Positions 10,003 through 21,818 of a stretch of DNA of 64,000 nucleotides are shown here, in pieces; positions within the stretch are counted from its first letter, which is position 1; each line of letters starts with the position of its first letter. Location: the NCBI GenBank assembly GCA_947359465.1, contig OX375872.1:80769641-80833640 (forward strand). The letters run 5' to 3'. The position numbers and the translations under genes were made by a program. The notes beneath the pieces are model-generated. The model had not been told where the DNA came from. It saw nothing but the letters and a program-made list of their open reading frames with translations, and searched no databases. This stretch comes from Metellina segmentata (Eukaryota; Arthropoda; Arachnida; Araneae; Tetragnathidae).

Positions 10003-10266
10003 TAGTTTCTCGATTATATTTAATTTAGCTACTGATTTATTTTCTTATATAGAGATCTTATGTACAAAAATGAAAGACCCCTGTGCATATTCTATAAAAT
10101 TAATTTTTCTTAAAAGTATTCCGTATGAATACAAATGGATTCAGTGAAATTCTAATGCTATAATTCCGATATCAATCCCACTATCCTTAAAGCTTTGAGT
10201 TTGACTGAAAGATTTTATCCTTTAATCTGTCTTTTAACCCTTATAGTTTTCTCTGATATATTTCTT
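10003..10266 (-). repeat. Right arm of large inverted repeat
   Basis: Reverse complement of 9391-9689, from TAGTTTCTCGATTATATTT to GATATATTTCTT. A SINE-A tail follows at once, so both outer ends of the palindrome abut SINE-A ends. Confidence 0.88.
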
Positions 10267-10352
10267 AAGGTAGGTAGGTCGGTATTTTAATTAACGTCGT
10301 ACTGGTGCAACCCAACGGACTATTGACGACGGTCCGGGATCAATCCCAATGT
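10267..10352 (-). repeat. SINE-A tail fragment
   Basis: Begins AAGGTAGGTAGGTCGGTATT, giving the (TACC)n-type 3' tail, then ACGTCGTACTGGTGCAACCC and GGTCCGGGATCAATCCC. Confidence 0.85.
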
Positions 10353-11817
10353 TAAATTATATTTCTTAAGAAACTGTTTACATGGTATTGTGTGTCTTGT
10401 GCTTGGCAGAAAGGCCAAATATCTCACTTGCGCCATAAAAGCCCTACCAACCTTCTTAAAATGCTTTAAAATAAAGCTTTTCGAAATAAAATGTTTTAGT
10501 TATTGTAGAGTTTTTTACTGCGAAGCTTTTACCCTTTTTGTTTATTTACAGTTATGGCATCAATACCACCATAACATAAAATAAAGAATTTCTAGTTTTA
10601 TGTGTAGAAGACTAAATACATGTTTCTGCATGCTGCAAAACAACCCCAGTTGTATATTCTAGTACAGAGTTGTTGGAGATTTCACTAGATGAGAGTTGTG
10701 ACAGTTATGTAGCATGCAGAAGAATGTATTTTGACTTTTTACACATGAAATCAGAGTTTAATTATTTTTTAGTTATAGAGGAAATACAGCAGGGGGTACG
10801 ATAATTGTATGTCGTTGTGGGATTTTGAAAAAATGACATAGTATAACATAGATGAATAAAACCTTCTTGTTATCTTTAAATACGATTTTTTAGACAGCTC
10901 TATTAAGTATTACTGCTATTAAATCCTTCTTTTCATGATGCATTTTTTAATAAAAATATTAATTTTCAATTACAATTTGACTAAAAAATACAAGTATTAT
11001 ATTTCGATCCAAAATAATAATGCTTAATAGCACACGAAACAAAAAAAAAAGGCAATTAAATTTTTTTTTCGTTTAAGGGAAATGTATGTCGTTAAACCCA
11101 AGAAAAACCTTTGACTTCATTTACTAACTGATACCAGTTAATTCTGAAGAAATGCTTGTTTATTTTTTTAATATTATATAATGAAGATGAATTTCTGCTA
11201 TAACGTTTGTTAGTTATTTTGTTCAAATTGAACGTTTTATAGGTATTAATTGGAAATGTGGAAAAGTACGAATGTAATATTGAAACAATTAATTACAATG
11301 AGTTATAATGAAAAATATGGCTACTATGTAGAATACAATTGATAGATTTGAGACACATAATTTAGCATCATCTTATCTTTCGGTGCCCCAAAAACGATAG
11401 CAGTGATATTGCGTTGGAGGAGAAAAGACATTCATGGCAATCGCCATTTATGCTTTTCTGTGTGGCTGTAGCTTTCAATCACTCTTTCATACCTTCTCAA
11501 AAATCGACGGAACCTAGGTCGCCGGCTTCCTTGTCATAGCAGCACTATAACGTGAGTTCACAATATCAAAACAAAATTCATATCAGACAAAACATCAAAA
11601 GCAGAAAATATTATGAAAGCATTACGTTCCTTTACAATTCCTTGGATATTTCTCTCAAATCCAAGATGTTAGATTGTCAGTTCAATATTTTAATGATTGT
11701 GATACAATAAGCAATCTGACTTCAATGAAGTGTTTTGTAGTATCTTTCCTCCAACAGTATTCGTGAACGTATTTTTACTTCCAATCTTTGGATCATTCGT
11801 TTTTGTTTTCTGAGTGG
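10353..11817. other. AT-rich intergenic DNA, no gene seen
   Basis: Low-complexity A/T stretches and no recognisable frame. A block at about 10597-10640 (TTATGTGTAGAAGACTAAAT, then ACATGTTTCTGCAT) recurs at about 50488-50525, so it is a dispersed repeat. 11380-11560 is slightly GC-richer without a clear identity. Confidence 0.55.
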
Positions 11818-12035
11818 AGTGCGCCGGTAGCCCAATCTGATTAGTTGGTTGGTGGATTTGGGGGGTTTACGGCGCAAGGGCCATATTTATCCATTCAAAG
11901 ACCAATTGAAAGAGCGACGAATTAGTAATCGGAAAGTTGAGCGTTCGAAACTTGGTCCAACTAAAGACCATTATGTACACGGGGGCTGTAGCCTGTTGTG
12001 TTACTCCAGTGAGAAGTTAATCAACTACCTACCTA
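11818..12035 (+). repeat. SINE-A interrupted by a SINE-B tail
   Basis: SINE-A starts with GCGCCGGTAGCCCAATCTGA, is interrupted at about 11842-11910 by a minus-strand SINE-B tail (TTGGTGGATTTGGGGGGTTT, then GGCGCAAGGGCCATAT), and resumes with GAAAGAGCGACGAATTAGTA. The SINE-A body is then deleted from the GGGGGCTG block to CCTGTTGTGTTACTCCAGTG. Confidence 0.75.
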
Positions 12036-12680
12036 CATCTGAAACAGTGTATTTTTGTGTAGAGAACCAATTGAATAAACAAATAATTCAGATCCTTCAG
12101 GTTGCTCACCTATCTTCCAATTTCTAATTTTCATGAAGATGCTATACATCATCTATATCTTGGAAGGAAGACATGTGTACTCTCCATAATCGCTCTATTA
12201 ATTTGATAAATGAAGAAAATTCCAATCAACCCCATCCATATGCAACGAAAATTTCTTTCGGATGCTTTTACTTCCCCCTTGAGGTACTATGTGCGAGGGT
12301 ACTACCATCAACCGAATCTTTCATTTGCGTTAAGAATTTAAGTAGTAGGACTTTATCAGCCCGAGGCGATTCTATTATTCAAAGAAGTAATTGAAATCTG
12401 AGTATGCTTTTGTCCGCGACTGTCAACGAAAGTTTAAAAGAAAACACTTGAGGTTGATAACAATTGTTCCATCACTCTGACTAACGGAAGTAGAGCATAG
12501 ATTGGATGAAATGATCCATTTGTTTTAATACTATACATAAAGATACGTTTCTAATAGCTTAAAAAAAATTTAGCACCCCCGAAAATATAGTACTGGTGTG
12601 AAAGTTAGGGATGTAAATATATTTATTAGAAACGGATAGCACTTTGTAAATATGGGTAGTAGTTGGTAATTGGTCATTTG
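12036..12680. other. No gene seen
   Basis: AT-rich DNA with a slightly GC-richer part (12160-12420). The two open frames there show no motif I recognise. Confidence 0.5.
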
Positions 12681-12797
12681 TAAATAACGTCGTACTAGAG
12701 CAACACACGGGCTATTGACGACGGTCAGGGATCAATCCCTTAAGGGAAAGATCCGAGGACAACACCTCCTAATTTTGAACCATGGTCAGATGGCGAT
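12681..12797 (-). repeat. SINE-A 3' fragment
   Basis: GTAAATAACGTCGTACTAGA to CATGGTCAGATGGCGA, covering the tail and the last third of the body. Confidence 0.85.
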
Positions 12798-13139
12798 TGT
12801 AAATATGGGAAACCAATACTCTATTAGTTCGCATAAAATACAATAGCTATGTATACAAAGTTCATACACAAAAGGACAAATTGCGTACATTTTAGGCTAT
12901 GGAATGAAAAGCATTTTCTGTCTAGCCAAATGTAGGTCGCGATAGTATTTTTGCGGTGGTGCATGTTTACTGTTCGTATTCTGAACGTGACGTCAGTGTT
13001 GACTTGTTTTTAGAATATGATTTCAGAACTTAGCCAATAAAATTTTAAGAGGAGAATTCCGAATTGATATGCGATCATTGATTGATCTGTGTAAGTTTTG
13101 TATCATCAACAGTTTCAAATCCATTTTTTGGGGCGGAGG

Positions 13140-13408
13140 GAGTAGTTGAATTAATGTCGCACGGGAGCAACACAACGGGCTATTAGTGACAGCACGGGAT
13201 CAATCACGAAGAGAAAGATCCGAAGGCAACATCTAGTAATTATGTCGGCAGGTATGGTAGGTATTTTAATTGACGTCGCACTAGAGCAACACATCAGGCT
13301 ATTGACGACGGTCCGGATTCATCCCAAAGGGAAAGATCCAAGGACAACCCCACGTAATTTTGAGTCATGGTCAGATGGTGCCTAGTAATTACGAATCACG
13401 GTCACACA
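13140..13408 (-). repeat. SINE-A with a second SINE-A nested in it
   Basis: The outer copy runs 13140-13242 and resumes at 13381-13408. The inner copy occupies about 13244-13380 and starts with its own GGTATGGTAGGTATTTTAAT tail. The junctions carry the short repeat CTAGTAATTA(T/C)G at 13233-13244 and 13382-13393. This fits a target-site duplication made on insertion into the outer copy. Confidence 0.78.
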
Positions 13409-13420
13409 ATATAATAACGA

Positions 13421-13900
13421 TGACAACTTCGTCATTAGAGGAAACAATATCCAAGAAAAAACATTTTTGCTAAATTTTCTCTGCCTATAGCTACATGGAA
13501 GCTCACTAATATGTACGATTGTAATCACATATTTCTTAATAAAGATTGTGTATACACATACCAAGTGTATTGGGAAAGGAAGTCTTATAAAATATTTTCC
13601 GAAGAAAAATTGTTTTGCACGTTATACATTGCATTTTTCCATTGTATGTGTCCATTGTATCTTCCCCACTGGACAAAAACGTGGCTTATTTTCTACTTTA
13701 GTAGGCACTTTGTATCGCATCGTTTGTTTTTGTTTGAGATTTGTTTTAAAGAATGCCAGAGAGATACATTACTTTTGCGTATCCTCGTTTTCACGCAATC
13801 AAATACTGTTGACAACTTCGTCATCAAAGGAAACGATATCCAAGGAAAAACATTTCTTACACAATTTTCTTTGCCCATGAAGATTCATTCTAAGTTGCCT
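13421..13900. repeat. Direct repeat pair (13421-13510 and 13809-13900)
   Basis: GACAACTTCGTCATTAGAGG and GACAACTTCGTCATCAAAGG open two ~90-bp copies sharing GATATCCAAG-like and ACATTT blocks, about 390 bp apart. The 188-codon frame at 13511-14077 spans the second copy and has no recognisable motif, so I treat it as chance. 13901-14390 holds nothing I can identify. Confidence 0.6.
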
Positions 13901-14390
13901 TTTTCCGATAGTCCAGTTTTATTTTTATTGTTCTCATTTTTCCACGGAGATCATACCTTGGTGCCGTATTCAATGATGGAGACCATTGTTTACGTCTTCA
14001 GGTTGTGTCGAGGAAAAATAGGGGAAGTTTTCGTTCCAAGCCTTTTGGGACTGACTCTTCCGTTGTTTAGGCATTAAACCGAAAGTTTTCCCGACCATAA
14101 GAATATATTTATTAAGGCTTTGAGCTGAACATACTTCATTACTTACACAGAGTATGTCATGCAGTTTCCTGCAATGAACGTGATTTTTAGTCACAAGAAT
14201 ATATAAGCAGTTTAGACCGTTTTCACTAGTGCTAATTATGGCTAAATACCTATAACTAACCTCTTTGTTTTATAAGAACTAGTTACTATGAAATAATATG
14301 TAGACTAATCAGACATGGTTTGTATTATTGTTCTTAGAGCATATTTATTAATAATTATTGACGATATGTACAGCCAATGAAGTGATGTGG

Positions 14391-14694
14391 GTCCGTGCGA
14401 TGTGTTACTGGTGAACGAATGAGTGGACTGCATTTCAAAGAAATTGTTTATTTCCATCAATATTTCATACATATAATAGGAACTGAGTAGGGTCCGTGCG
14501 ATGTGCTACTGGTGAACGTATGAGTGGACTGCATTTCGAAGAAATTGTTTATTTCCATCAATATTTCATACATATAATAGGAACTGAGCAGGGTACGTGC
14601 GATGTGTTACTGGTGAACGAATGAGTGGACTGCATTTCAAATAAATTGTTTATTTCCGTTAATATTTCATACATATAATAGGAACTGAGTAGTG
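14391..14694. repeat. 101-bp tandem repeat, 3 copies
   Basis: Units begin with GTCCGTGCGATGTG at 14391, 14492 and 14593, exactly 101 bp apart, and end with ACATATAATAGGAACTGAG. Copies differ at only a few positions, so the triplication is recent or homogenised. Confidence 0.97.
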
Positions 14695-14830
14695 ACAGTG
14701 GATCTAAAAGTTATACTACGAAGTGCTTCCATGCTTTTCTACGAAAACCTTTGTTCGAAATCTTCCATTAGAATTAAAAATGAAAATTCTCAAAACATGT
14801 CTTTGATGCGTAGCTACAACTGGCACTTAA

Positions 14831-15546
14831 CCCTCTGACTGCTCAATTTGTGGACCGAAATCGCTACAAAAATCGTGTATTTTTTTTTTTTTGCATAATA
14901 AAAATCTATATATATTGGAGAATTGAAATATGCATTTATTTCTTTCTAGAAAAGACTTTTTATATAGATTTTTATCATAAGAAACTAAACTGTCAGAAGT
15001 TATTGTTAGCTATATGCACAGTAATTCCCGGATTTCCACGAAAAGGAACTGGAGGAGGAGGAGGAATATTCTTCATATCAATTTTGCACCACTGCCTAAC
15101 GCTTTGCAAGTTTATTGAATCATGATCAGATTCATCGCTATCTGAGGAGCAATCCGAAAAATCTATATCACTATCACTATCAAAACTAAAATCACTTTCA
15201 TAATCTGATAAATCATCAGGGATATATACTCTGTCAATCGCTAAACGTTTTCTAGCAGCCATTTCTGATTAGAAAAAGGCGCCAAACAAAGGCGCGAAGT
15301 TAGAGCGGTAAATACAAAGTACCTTCAAATGCCGCAATTTAGTGGACGACTAGCGACAACTGTTGACCAAAATCTAAATTTAACGTCTAACACTGTATGT
15401 AATTTATTTCATTGGTTAAACGGTGAAAAATCGGGATGCGCTCCTCAATAAAGAAAGAAAAACACCTGCCCGCGAAAATCGCGGGATGAGCAAATTTTGC
15501 TACATTTGAGTTGCCCGTGGAAATCGAGGGATAATCAGCCAGTGGG
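14831..15546 (-). mobile_element. piggyBac-like element, internally deleted
   Basis: The 716-bp segment is flanked on both sides by TTAA (14827-14830, 15547-15550), the piggyBac target. Its ends match inversely: CCCTCTGACTGCTCA on the left and CCCACTGGCTGATTA read from the right. CCCGCGAAAATCGCGGGAT and GAAATCGAGGGAT motifs repeat just inside the right end. It encodes only the N-terminal part of a transposase on the minus strand, so it cannot move unaided. Confidence 0.85.
14993..15262 (-). pseudogene. piggyBac-type transposase, N-terminal 89 codons
   Basis: PiggyBac transposases excise and insert at TTAA. This frame starts MAARKRLAIDRVYIPDDLSD, continues as a strongly acidic Ser/Asp stretch (residues 19-48), and then shows RQW and PPPPPVPFRGNPG, the W..P..PF.G..G pattern that opens the family's conserved domain. 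It stops after 89 residues where families run to roughly 500-600, so the catalytic DDD residues and the cysteine-rich tail are absent. There is no internal stop over the retained part. The truncation coincides with the deletion seen in the element. A truncated DNA-binding-type product is conceivable but unproven. Confidence 0.75.
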
Positions 15547-15669
15547 TTAAAGACTAAAAGAGGAAGTGAAAAAAAATGAAAATTGACTTCGTTATTTCGC
15601 CGAGCTGTGTTTTACGGTGCAAAGGCGAATTTGGTCATTTCCATCAGAAACAAAACACAAAGTCAATTA

Positions 15670-15810
15670 ATAGACCAGACACACACAAGGAAAGTTCAAC
15701 TGACACAGAAGAGAGGAATGAGTCCGAGGGAGAAATCGAACCTGGGCCCCTACAATTCTCAGGTTGCTAGCGCAGTAGGCATATTCACTGAGCCACGATG
15801 GCCCTTTTAC
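15670..15810 (-). repeat. SINE-B, tRNA-like head
   Basis: On the minus strand it starts GGGCCATCGTGGCTCAGTGA (A-box-like) and has CCCAGGTTCGATTTC (B-box-like) about 45 bp later, then an ACACAAGGAAAGTTC region read in complement. This defines a second tRNA-derived family, separate from SINE-A. 15811-16619 is AT-rich with nothing identified. Confidence 0.8.
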
Positions 15811-16619
15811 CGTGTGAGACAAGTCATGAATGAGAACCACATATGCACATTTATAATTTATAGAACCCTAAATAATAAGGCAAGAAAAGTTTTTTAAGGT
15901 AACCAAACACGTTCAAGACTCTTTTTTTTTTCAAAATGTGGCATAGAAACATTTCAATGATCTTTTTATGTTTAGTGTTATTAAACAAAAGCATCGGGCT
16001 AAAAATATTTAAAATACATATTAATAATTTTGTAAATATGATAATAATGTATGAAATTTTAAAGAAATTTGTCAAAACTTCATTAGTGCTACATGAAAAT
16101 CTATTGAACCCATTTGAAAAATGATGCTACCAAAATAAACTACCTGCATTTTCTAGGGAATGAACTGGAATCAAAAGGATATTTAAATAAACAAAAATTT
16201 TACAAGCGATCGAGAAATAAATACAAGATTTATGATGGTTTTACAGTCCTGTTTCTCTAATAGATGGCCATAATTTAAGAACTTTTCAGCTCAGCATAAT
16301 TATTCTAGTTCATTCTCTAGACAATATTATACGAACAAGTTCTCTATAAGAATCCATCTATAACTTTTTGTGTTATAACATTTGGAGGGAGGAAATAATG
16401 CATAAATATTAATTTAGAGTAAAAAATAGTTTGAAGCGCATAGTCTGCTCTCTCTTGCTTTTACTGTTTGGGTAAATAATTTTATACTTCACTTCTCTTT
16501 AAAAATGTTCAAATATTTCCAAAAGATAAACAGTTTAAACATTTGAGAAAACTTTCAAAAATTATATTTGCAACAAAAAAAAGTAAATTTAAAATTTTAA
16601 TTTGACAGGTTTTTCGTCT

Positions 16620-16849
16620 GTTAACGGCCATTTCCCGTGGTTTACATACAAATCTTACCTATTCCTATATAAAAATACCTATTTCCGGTTTTCCCGCCTT
16701 GATAAAAATCTTAATATCTGCAACTAATTAACTTAGAGAAAAACCAAAGATATTTTGAAAAGTCAAATAAATACTCTATCAAATAAGATGAAAAACCTTT
16801 TTGGAATTTTTGGTCAAAAATGGCATTTTAACGCGTTCGGATACTTTAA
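16620..16849. repeat. Old dispersed repeat, relative of 2225-2450
   Basis: Shares TTCCGG, GAATTTTTGGTCAAAA and GCGTTCGGATACTTTAA-type phrases with 2225-2450 in the same order. Class unknown. Confidence 0.5.
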
Positions 16850-16990
16850 CCCTCAAGTGGTTTTGACGAGGCATCCTGTCCATCTAGAACTAACCGATTT
16901 TGCTGATGATGAGATGTCTCGTCAAGTCAAAACTGGTCCTATTACTCCAAGTATGAAAAACAAATTTGCCTTGCCCAGAGCTCTTAACAG
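16850..16990 (+). repeat. TTAA-flanked GACGAG-family MITE, partial
   Basis: Preceded by TTAA at 16846-16849 and begins CCCTCAAGTGGTTTTGACGA, as in the related copies at 21599 and 24594. It continues with GAGATGTCTCGTCAAGTC. The right end is not clear. Confidence 0.65.
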
Positions 16991-17089
16991 TTCAGACTAG
17001 TTTTTTGTGTCAGAGGTTGTCAAAAACACAAAAGTTTTTGGGGTAATTATGAGCCACGAGTGTTAATTAAGAAACTTAATTTGCCACAT

Positions 17090-17170
17090 TGAAGGCTGGC
17101 CGTGGTTCAGTGAATTTGTCCAACTGCTCTAACTACCTCTGAGTTGTAGGCAGCTCATGTTTGTTGCTGT
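17090..17170 (+). repeat. SINE-B head fragment
   Basis: GGCTGGCCGTGGTTCAGTGA followed by GTTGTAGGCAGCTCATG matches the SINE-B tRNA-like head in the plus orientation. Confidence 0.6.
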
Positions 17171-17519
17171 CTCCTTACGAAAACCTTTTCTTTAGAATAA
17201 TGCTAATTGATTTTATGCAAAAGATATCTGCTATTACGGATTCAAGGATAAAATTAGGCAAACAGTAAAGTTTTCCTTAAAAGTGATAAAGCTGTTATCA
17301 GGATTCATTTTTACTGATTTCTATTGACACATATCCCTTTCTGATATCTAAAAATTTATATTTGTTGTGCCACAAACACCTTCAAATCCGAGATTTCTTG
17401 CACCAAAACCTGTCTCTTATTCCCTTAACAGTCTCATGTTTATTACTTTATTAATCTCAATCTCGTCACTGGAAATTCAAAACAAGCACTTACACCCTGT
17501 AATGCAACCTTGGAAAGAA

Positions 17520-18000
17520 ACAGTATTCAATATAATTAGATTTGAGAACCAGATATAGACTGCCTCCATATTCAATTTCGGTGGAAATATTTTCTCTATT
17601 CTTCCTTGCTGATTGGTCACTGACATTTCTAAGCGGATGTTATTCTTCAAAATATTTTCCCTATAAAATATGCGAAGAAGCCGTATTCATTATAATTAGA
17701 TTTGAAAACCGAATACAAACTGCCTTGATCTTCAATTTTGGAGGAGATGTTTTCTGTATACTTCCTTGCTGAGTGGTCCCTGACATTTGCTACGCATATG
17801 TTATTCTTCAAAATATTTTCACTATAAAATATGCGAAGAAGCCGTATTCAGTGTAATTAGATTTGAAAATGTATATACATTGCCTTGATATTCAATTTCG
17901 GTGAAAATATTTTCTATGTTCTTCCTTTCTGATTGGTTGCTAACATTTGCTACCTAGATGTTAGCCTTCAGAATATTTTCACTACAGCATTCAATCACTC
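17520..18000. repeat. 160-bp tandem repeat, 3 copies
   Basis: TATTCAnTnTAATTAGATTTG marks the unit start at 17524, 17684 and 17844, exactly 160 bp apart each time. Copies share TTCTTCCTTGCTGATTGGTC and CAAAATATTTTCnCTA. Confidence 0.92.
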
Positions 18001-18544
18001 TTATTGAGATTATTTTCCTAGAAAATCTAATCTATTTAAGATAGGTTTCGTAAATTGAACATTTTTTAAAGGTTTTTTTAAAAGTAAATGCTAATTGCTA
18101 GTGGCCGTGTTCCTTTTGATTATTCTCTTACTTAAAACTTGATATGAATCTATGTTAAATAAACTCTCCTTCATTTTATTTGCAGCAGAAAAATTATTAG
18201 TACTTAGTTCTTTGTTTAGTTACTCAAAGTAGATAGATCTAATGTATCAAATCAAGTATTAATTGTTTGACATAGGTGATTGCAGAATATTCACCACCGT
18301 CCTATAATATTAAAATTTTGCTTACCATTTTTCAGTAGTAAGAGTAAAAATTGGTTTTGAGTAATCATATACATGTAATGACGAGGGTAAATCATAAATG
18401 TCTTAGGGTAAACTTAGAGAAGTCTTAGTTGTAAAATAACTGTTTTTTCATAAATATTTTCAAATACCAAATTAATCTTGAACATGTAATCAATCCATCC
18501 ATCTAAAGAATCAAAAATAATAAATATTTAGAACAGTGTTTCTT

Positions 18545-18760
18545 ATTGATTAATTAATTGGACTGTGGTTTAATAACGCAAGGACCACGCTTGGTCAAAT
18601 TACGCCAACGTAAAGTAAGTAGACATGCACACACATGGAAAAAAATTTCGATACAGAATAGATAAATGTGCTTAGGTAGGAATTGAACCTGCGCTTCCTG
18701 TAATTTGCAAGTTGCTAGAGCAGTGTAAAAACCCTCTGAACCATGACGACCCCCAAGCCT
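18545..18760 (-). repeat. SINE-B, near full length
   Basis: Tail GGTTTAATAACGCAAGGACC at the left. Head on the right (GGTAGGAATTGAACCTGCGC gives the B box in complement, and CTGAACCATGACGACCCCC the 5' end). Confidence 0.78.
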
Positions 18761-20844
18761 TTGGTGTAGAAAAGAAAAATCAATACATCTCTTTACGTGG
18801 TATTCCCCTACATGTGGAGTAATTGCACGCATATCTTAGGGTAATGAGTGATAACCCATAGAGAATAGCGATACAAATCTTAAGAGTACATTTTTACGCA
18901 AAAAAAACAATAGCATTGCATTGTTACATTGTATATTATTATGCACACTTTTTATACTATTATGTAGCATGTGCATATGGTTTCCACATTTAAAGTCACG
19001 CAAATATTCGAACCATACCACGTTTTTAGACGTAACTTTAATGCAGCGATTTTGAATCAATGTGCCACGGCTCACTAGTGTACCTCATAAACAACATTGA
19101 TGTACCTTACGGATGCTTAAACGGCTTAAATTATTTTAGATTTGTTTCATTTCAACTGTTCAGTTTTGAACATTGGACAAGTGTGTTCACCGGACTTCAA
19201 TACCGGAATAATAGTTTTGAGCAATTATTTTTTGCTTATGTCACAAATAAATTATTTTAAAATGAGTTTAAAATCATTTTCAAACAAAAAAGTTGGAAAT
19301 TACTATTTGTTTTGTAAAAAAATTTAAATAATACCCCTCTATTTTTTTGTCAGATCGGCAAATATATAATGTGGTTCTTGTACCACGGAATATTAGTAAT
19401 CAGCGTGTGCTTTTTCCATGGCTTAAATTCAGTTATTAAAGCATGGAAAATGTTGAAATCCATGCTTTAATAACTGAAATTGCCTTAGAATCTAACATAA
19501 CTAAGCCTACTATTCACAACGATAAAGATTAGAAAGCTTTATAAACTGTCAGTATTATCTTAACAAACAAGCTGTTTAAAAATAATCCGAAAATCTTACG
19601 TTATATCTTAATTCCAGTATTTTGGCAGATCAGAAGAAGCGTGATGCTCGATGTAGCTGTGCTTATGTCTCTAAAATCAGTTCTTCTAACAACTATTTCT
19701 TGTTTTAGCAGATCAATCGAAATTATAACAATTTGTAGTCAGATCCACAAAAAGTATAATAGAATGTTTGATGTGCCGGAGAATTTTAGTGATATTCTGA
19801 CAAGTGTTAATCTTGCAAATGGATTTTGAAATTTCTTTTAAACTTGTCATTTATTTACTACAGTAAAAGAATGATTTTAAAGGCTTACCCTTCTCTATCC
19901 ATAAGTGATTTTATATTCTTAACTCTCTAATGGGTTCACACGTATACATCCGTTCCGAGACCTGCAGGCTTTCCTGCAGGACGTTTCACCAGTTTTAACC
20001 TTGTCGGTCTATAGAATTTTTCTTGAATTCTTTCAACCAAGCGGTGTGTTTATTTAGCCATTTGTGTTGTAGGTTAAACGCAATACTATACTACTCGGAT
20101 ATCTCGTGGCACTCAGAGTTAAAAATTATGTCCAAAATATTTTTCAAAATCTTTTGAAGAACAGTTTTAAACAGTAACTTTATGCAACGGTTGTTTCTGA
20201 TGGTTTCGGAATATTTTCAAATAGCATACCCATCTGCTAAATTTATTCAACGTAATAGCTTAAAATATCGTTGCGTCTAAAGACATGTTTAAGGAATTTC
20301 TTGATACGCTAGTAGTACTAATTACTTTCCATTATAATGCTTAGCATTTTGCATTTTGATGAGTTTTTGGTCTTTAGAACGGTGATTGTCAAATGCATTC
20401 CTCTTTTAACCGTCTTCGGTATTATTTCTTATTCGTCGGAAGTGATTTGGTTCCTGTAGGTGGATGAATTTATTAGAATAAGACTTTGAATTGTTTGAAT
20501 TGACTTTCGCTGGCATGACAATTCTTTTTGTACACGTTCTTATAGACAAAGTTTTATCTTTTTCGGTGAAGTAGAGCAATGTCCTCTAATAAGCCAATTC
20601 AATTTTAAAACGAGTGATTTGTTTTCCGTTTAATTATTTCTATTATTCCGTTGAATTTCGACCAATAACTTGAACGTTGCATGACTCGATTTAGTAAATA
20701 TTAGTATTGCACAACAAAATATAAATTACTACTGTTACTTTTATAACTATCCTGATAAAAGTCACATATAAAATATTTCAAGAATTTGAGAATAGTTTAA
20801 ATAAGATTACGTACTTTTGATTGAAATTATAAAAATACATTGGT
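18761..20844. other. AT-rich intergenic DNA, no gene seen
   Basis: No transposon ends or protein-like frames. Contains one clean stem-loop (listed separately) and a short CCTGCAGG-CTT-TCCTGCAGG hairpin near 19960. Confidence 0.55.
19425..19481. other. Stem-loop with ~20-bp stem
   Basis: CAGTTATTAAAGCATGG at 19430-19446 is exactly complementary to CCATGCTTTAATAACTG at 19460-19476, with a 13-nt loop. Pairing extends a few bases outward with one or two mismatches. It is short for an animal pre-miRNA and AU-rich. It could be a fold-back relic. Confidence 0.7.
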
Positions 20845-21055
20845 TTGAGTTGGGTTTAATTACGCAAGGACCATACTTTTCCAAGTTGGGCCAAGCATAA
20901 GACAGATTTAAATGGACAAACATACAAAGAATATTTCACTGATAAGGATGAGAGAAATACACCCAATGTTAATTACAGAAATCGAACCTACTCCACCTAC
21001 AACTAGCAGGTTGCTAGTGCAGTGGCCAAACCAACTGAGTCCTAGGGGGCTTGAT
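20845..21055 (-). repeat. SINE-B, near full length
   Basis: Tail GGGTTTAATTACGCAAGGAC and CAAGTTGGGCCAAGC on the left. Head on the right with ATCGAACCTACTCC (B-box complement) and GCAGTGGCCAAACCAACTGA. Confidence 0.82.
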
Positions 21056-21598
21056 AACAATAAGAAATCCGATTTATTTTGTAAACTTTGTTGTTGTCTT
21101 CGTTGAATTGTTTATTTGTTGTTTTGTTGATCTTGTTGATTTTACTGTGAAACTTGATTTTTATAAAGAAGCAAACATATTGTAGTCCTAAAATGTGTGC
21201 ACTCAATCAATCAAACTCACTCAAACGCATGTAATATTTCGTATTTTAACTCAGAATTTTTTAACAGTGAACAAAAAAAATTATATTTATGATTATACAT
21301 CTTTCAGAGGAAACCATATTTGTGTTTTAGAATTTTTTGGATAAACATATATAAATCCTTTGAATTTACTAAATTTTTTAATTTGAACTAAGCCTAATTC
21401 TTAACATACCTATGTATGTAGACTTACAAGAATGTTATATCATTCTTTAAAAGAAATATATATTTCTTACGAAGAAATTTAGAATGTATTCGAATGAATG
21501 AATTTTTAAGGTATTTTCCTCTCAAATTATAGAATATTAATTAACTGTGAATTAAATGTACAACTGTGAGAATATTTCAAAATTTAAAAATAGTTTAA

Positions 21599-21818
21599 GT
21601 CTCCAAGTGGTTTTGACTAGATATCTCGTCCAACAAGATATGACCAATTTTGCTAGTGAAAACATATCTCGTCATCAAGATATTGCTTATATTTTTATGA
21701 TAACGAGATCAAGATCTGGTCATTTTTGTCTCCTAATGACGAGATACCTTGCCCATCAAGATCTAATAAGATTTGCTAATGTGACGAGATACCGGGTGTC
21801 GAGACAATAACTGGAGGG
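21599..21818 (+). repeat. TTAA-flanked GACGAG-family MITE, 220 bp
   Basis: TTAA at 21595-21598 and 21819-21822. The left end is GTCTCCAAGTGGTTTTGACT and the right end GACAATAACTGGAGGG. Internal GAGATACCT / ATCTCGTC motifs recur. No coding capacity. The TTAA target and the CCCTC-type ends of related copies suggest piggyBac or Kolobok mobilisation. Confidence 0.8.

Noticed and set aside
13511..14077. 188-codon open frame, the longest in the window
   Set aside because: Overlaps one copy of a direct repeat, and its hydrophobic/aromatic composition follows the base composition. No domain or splice structure recognisable.
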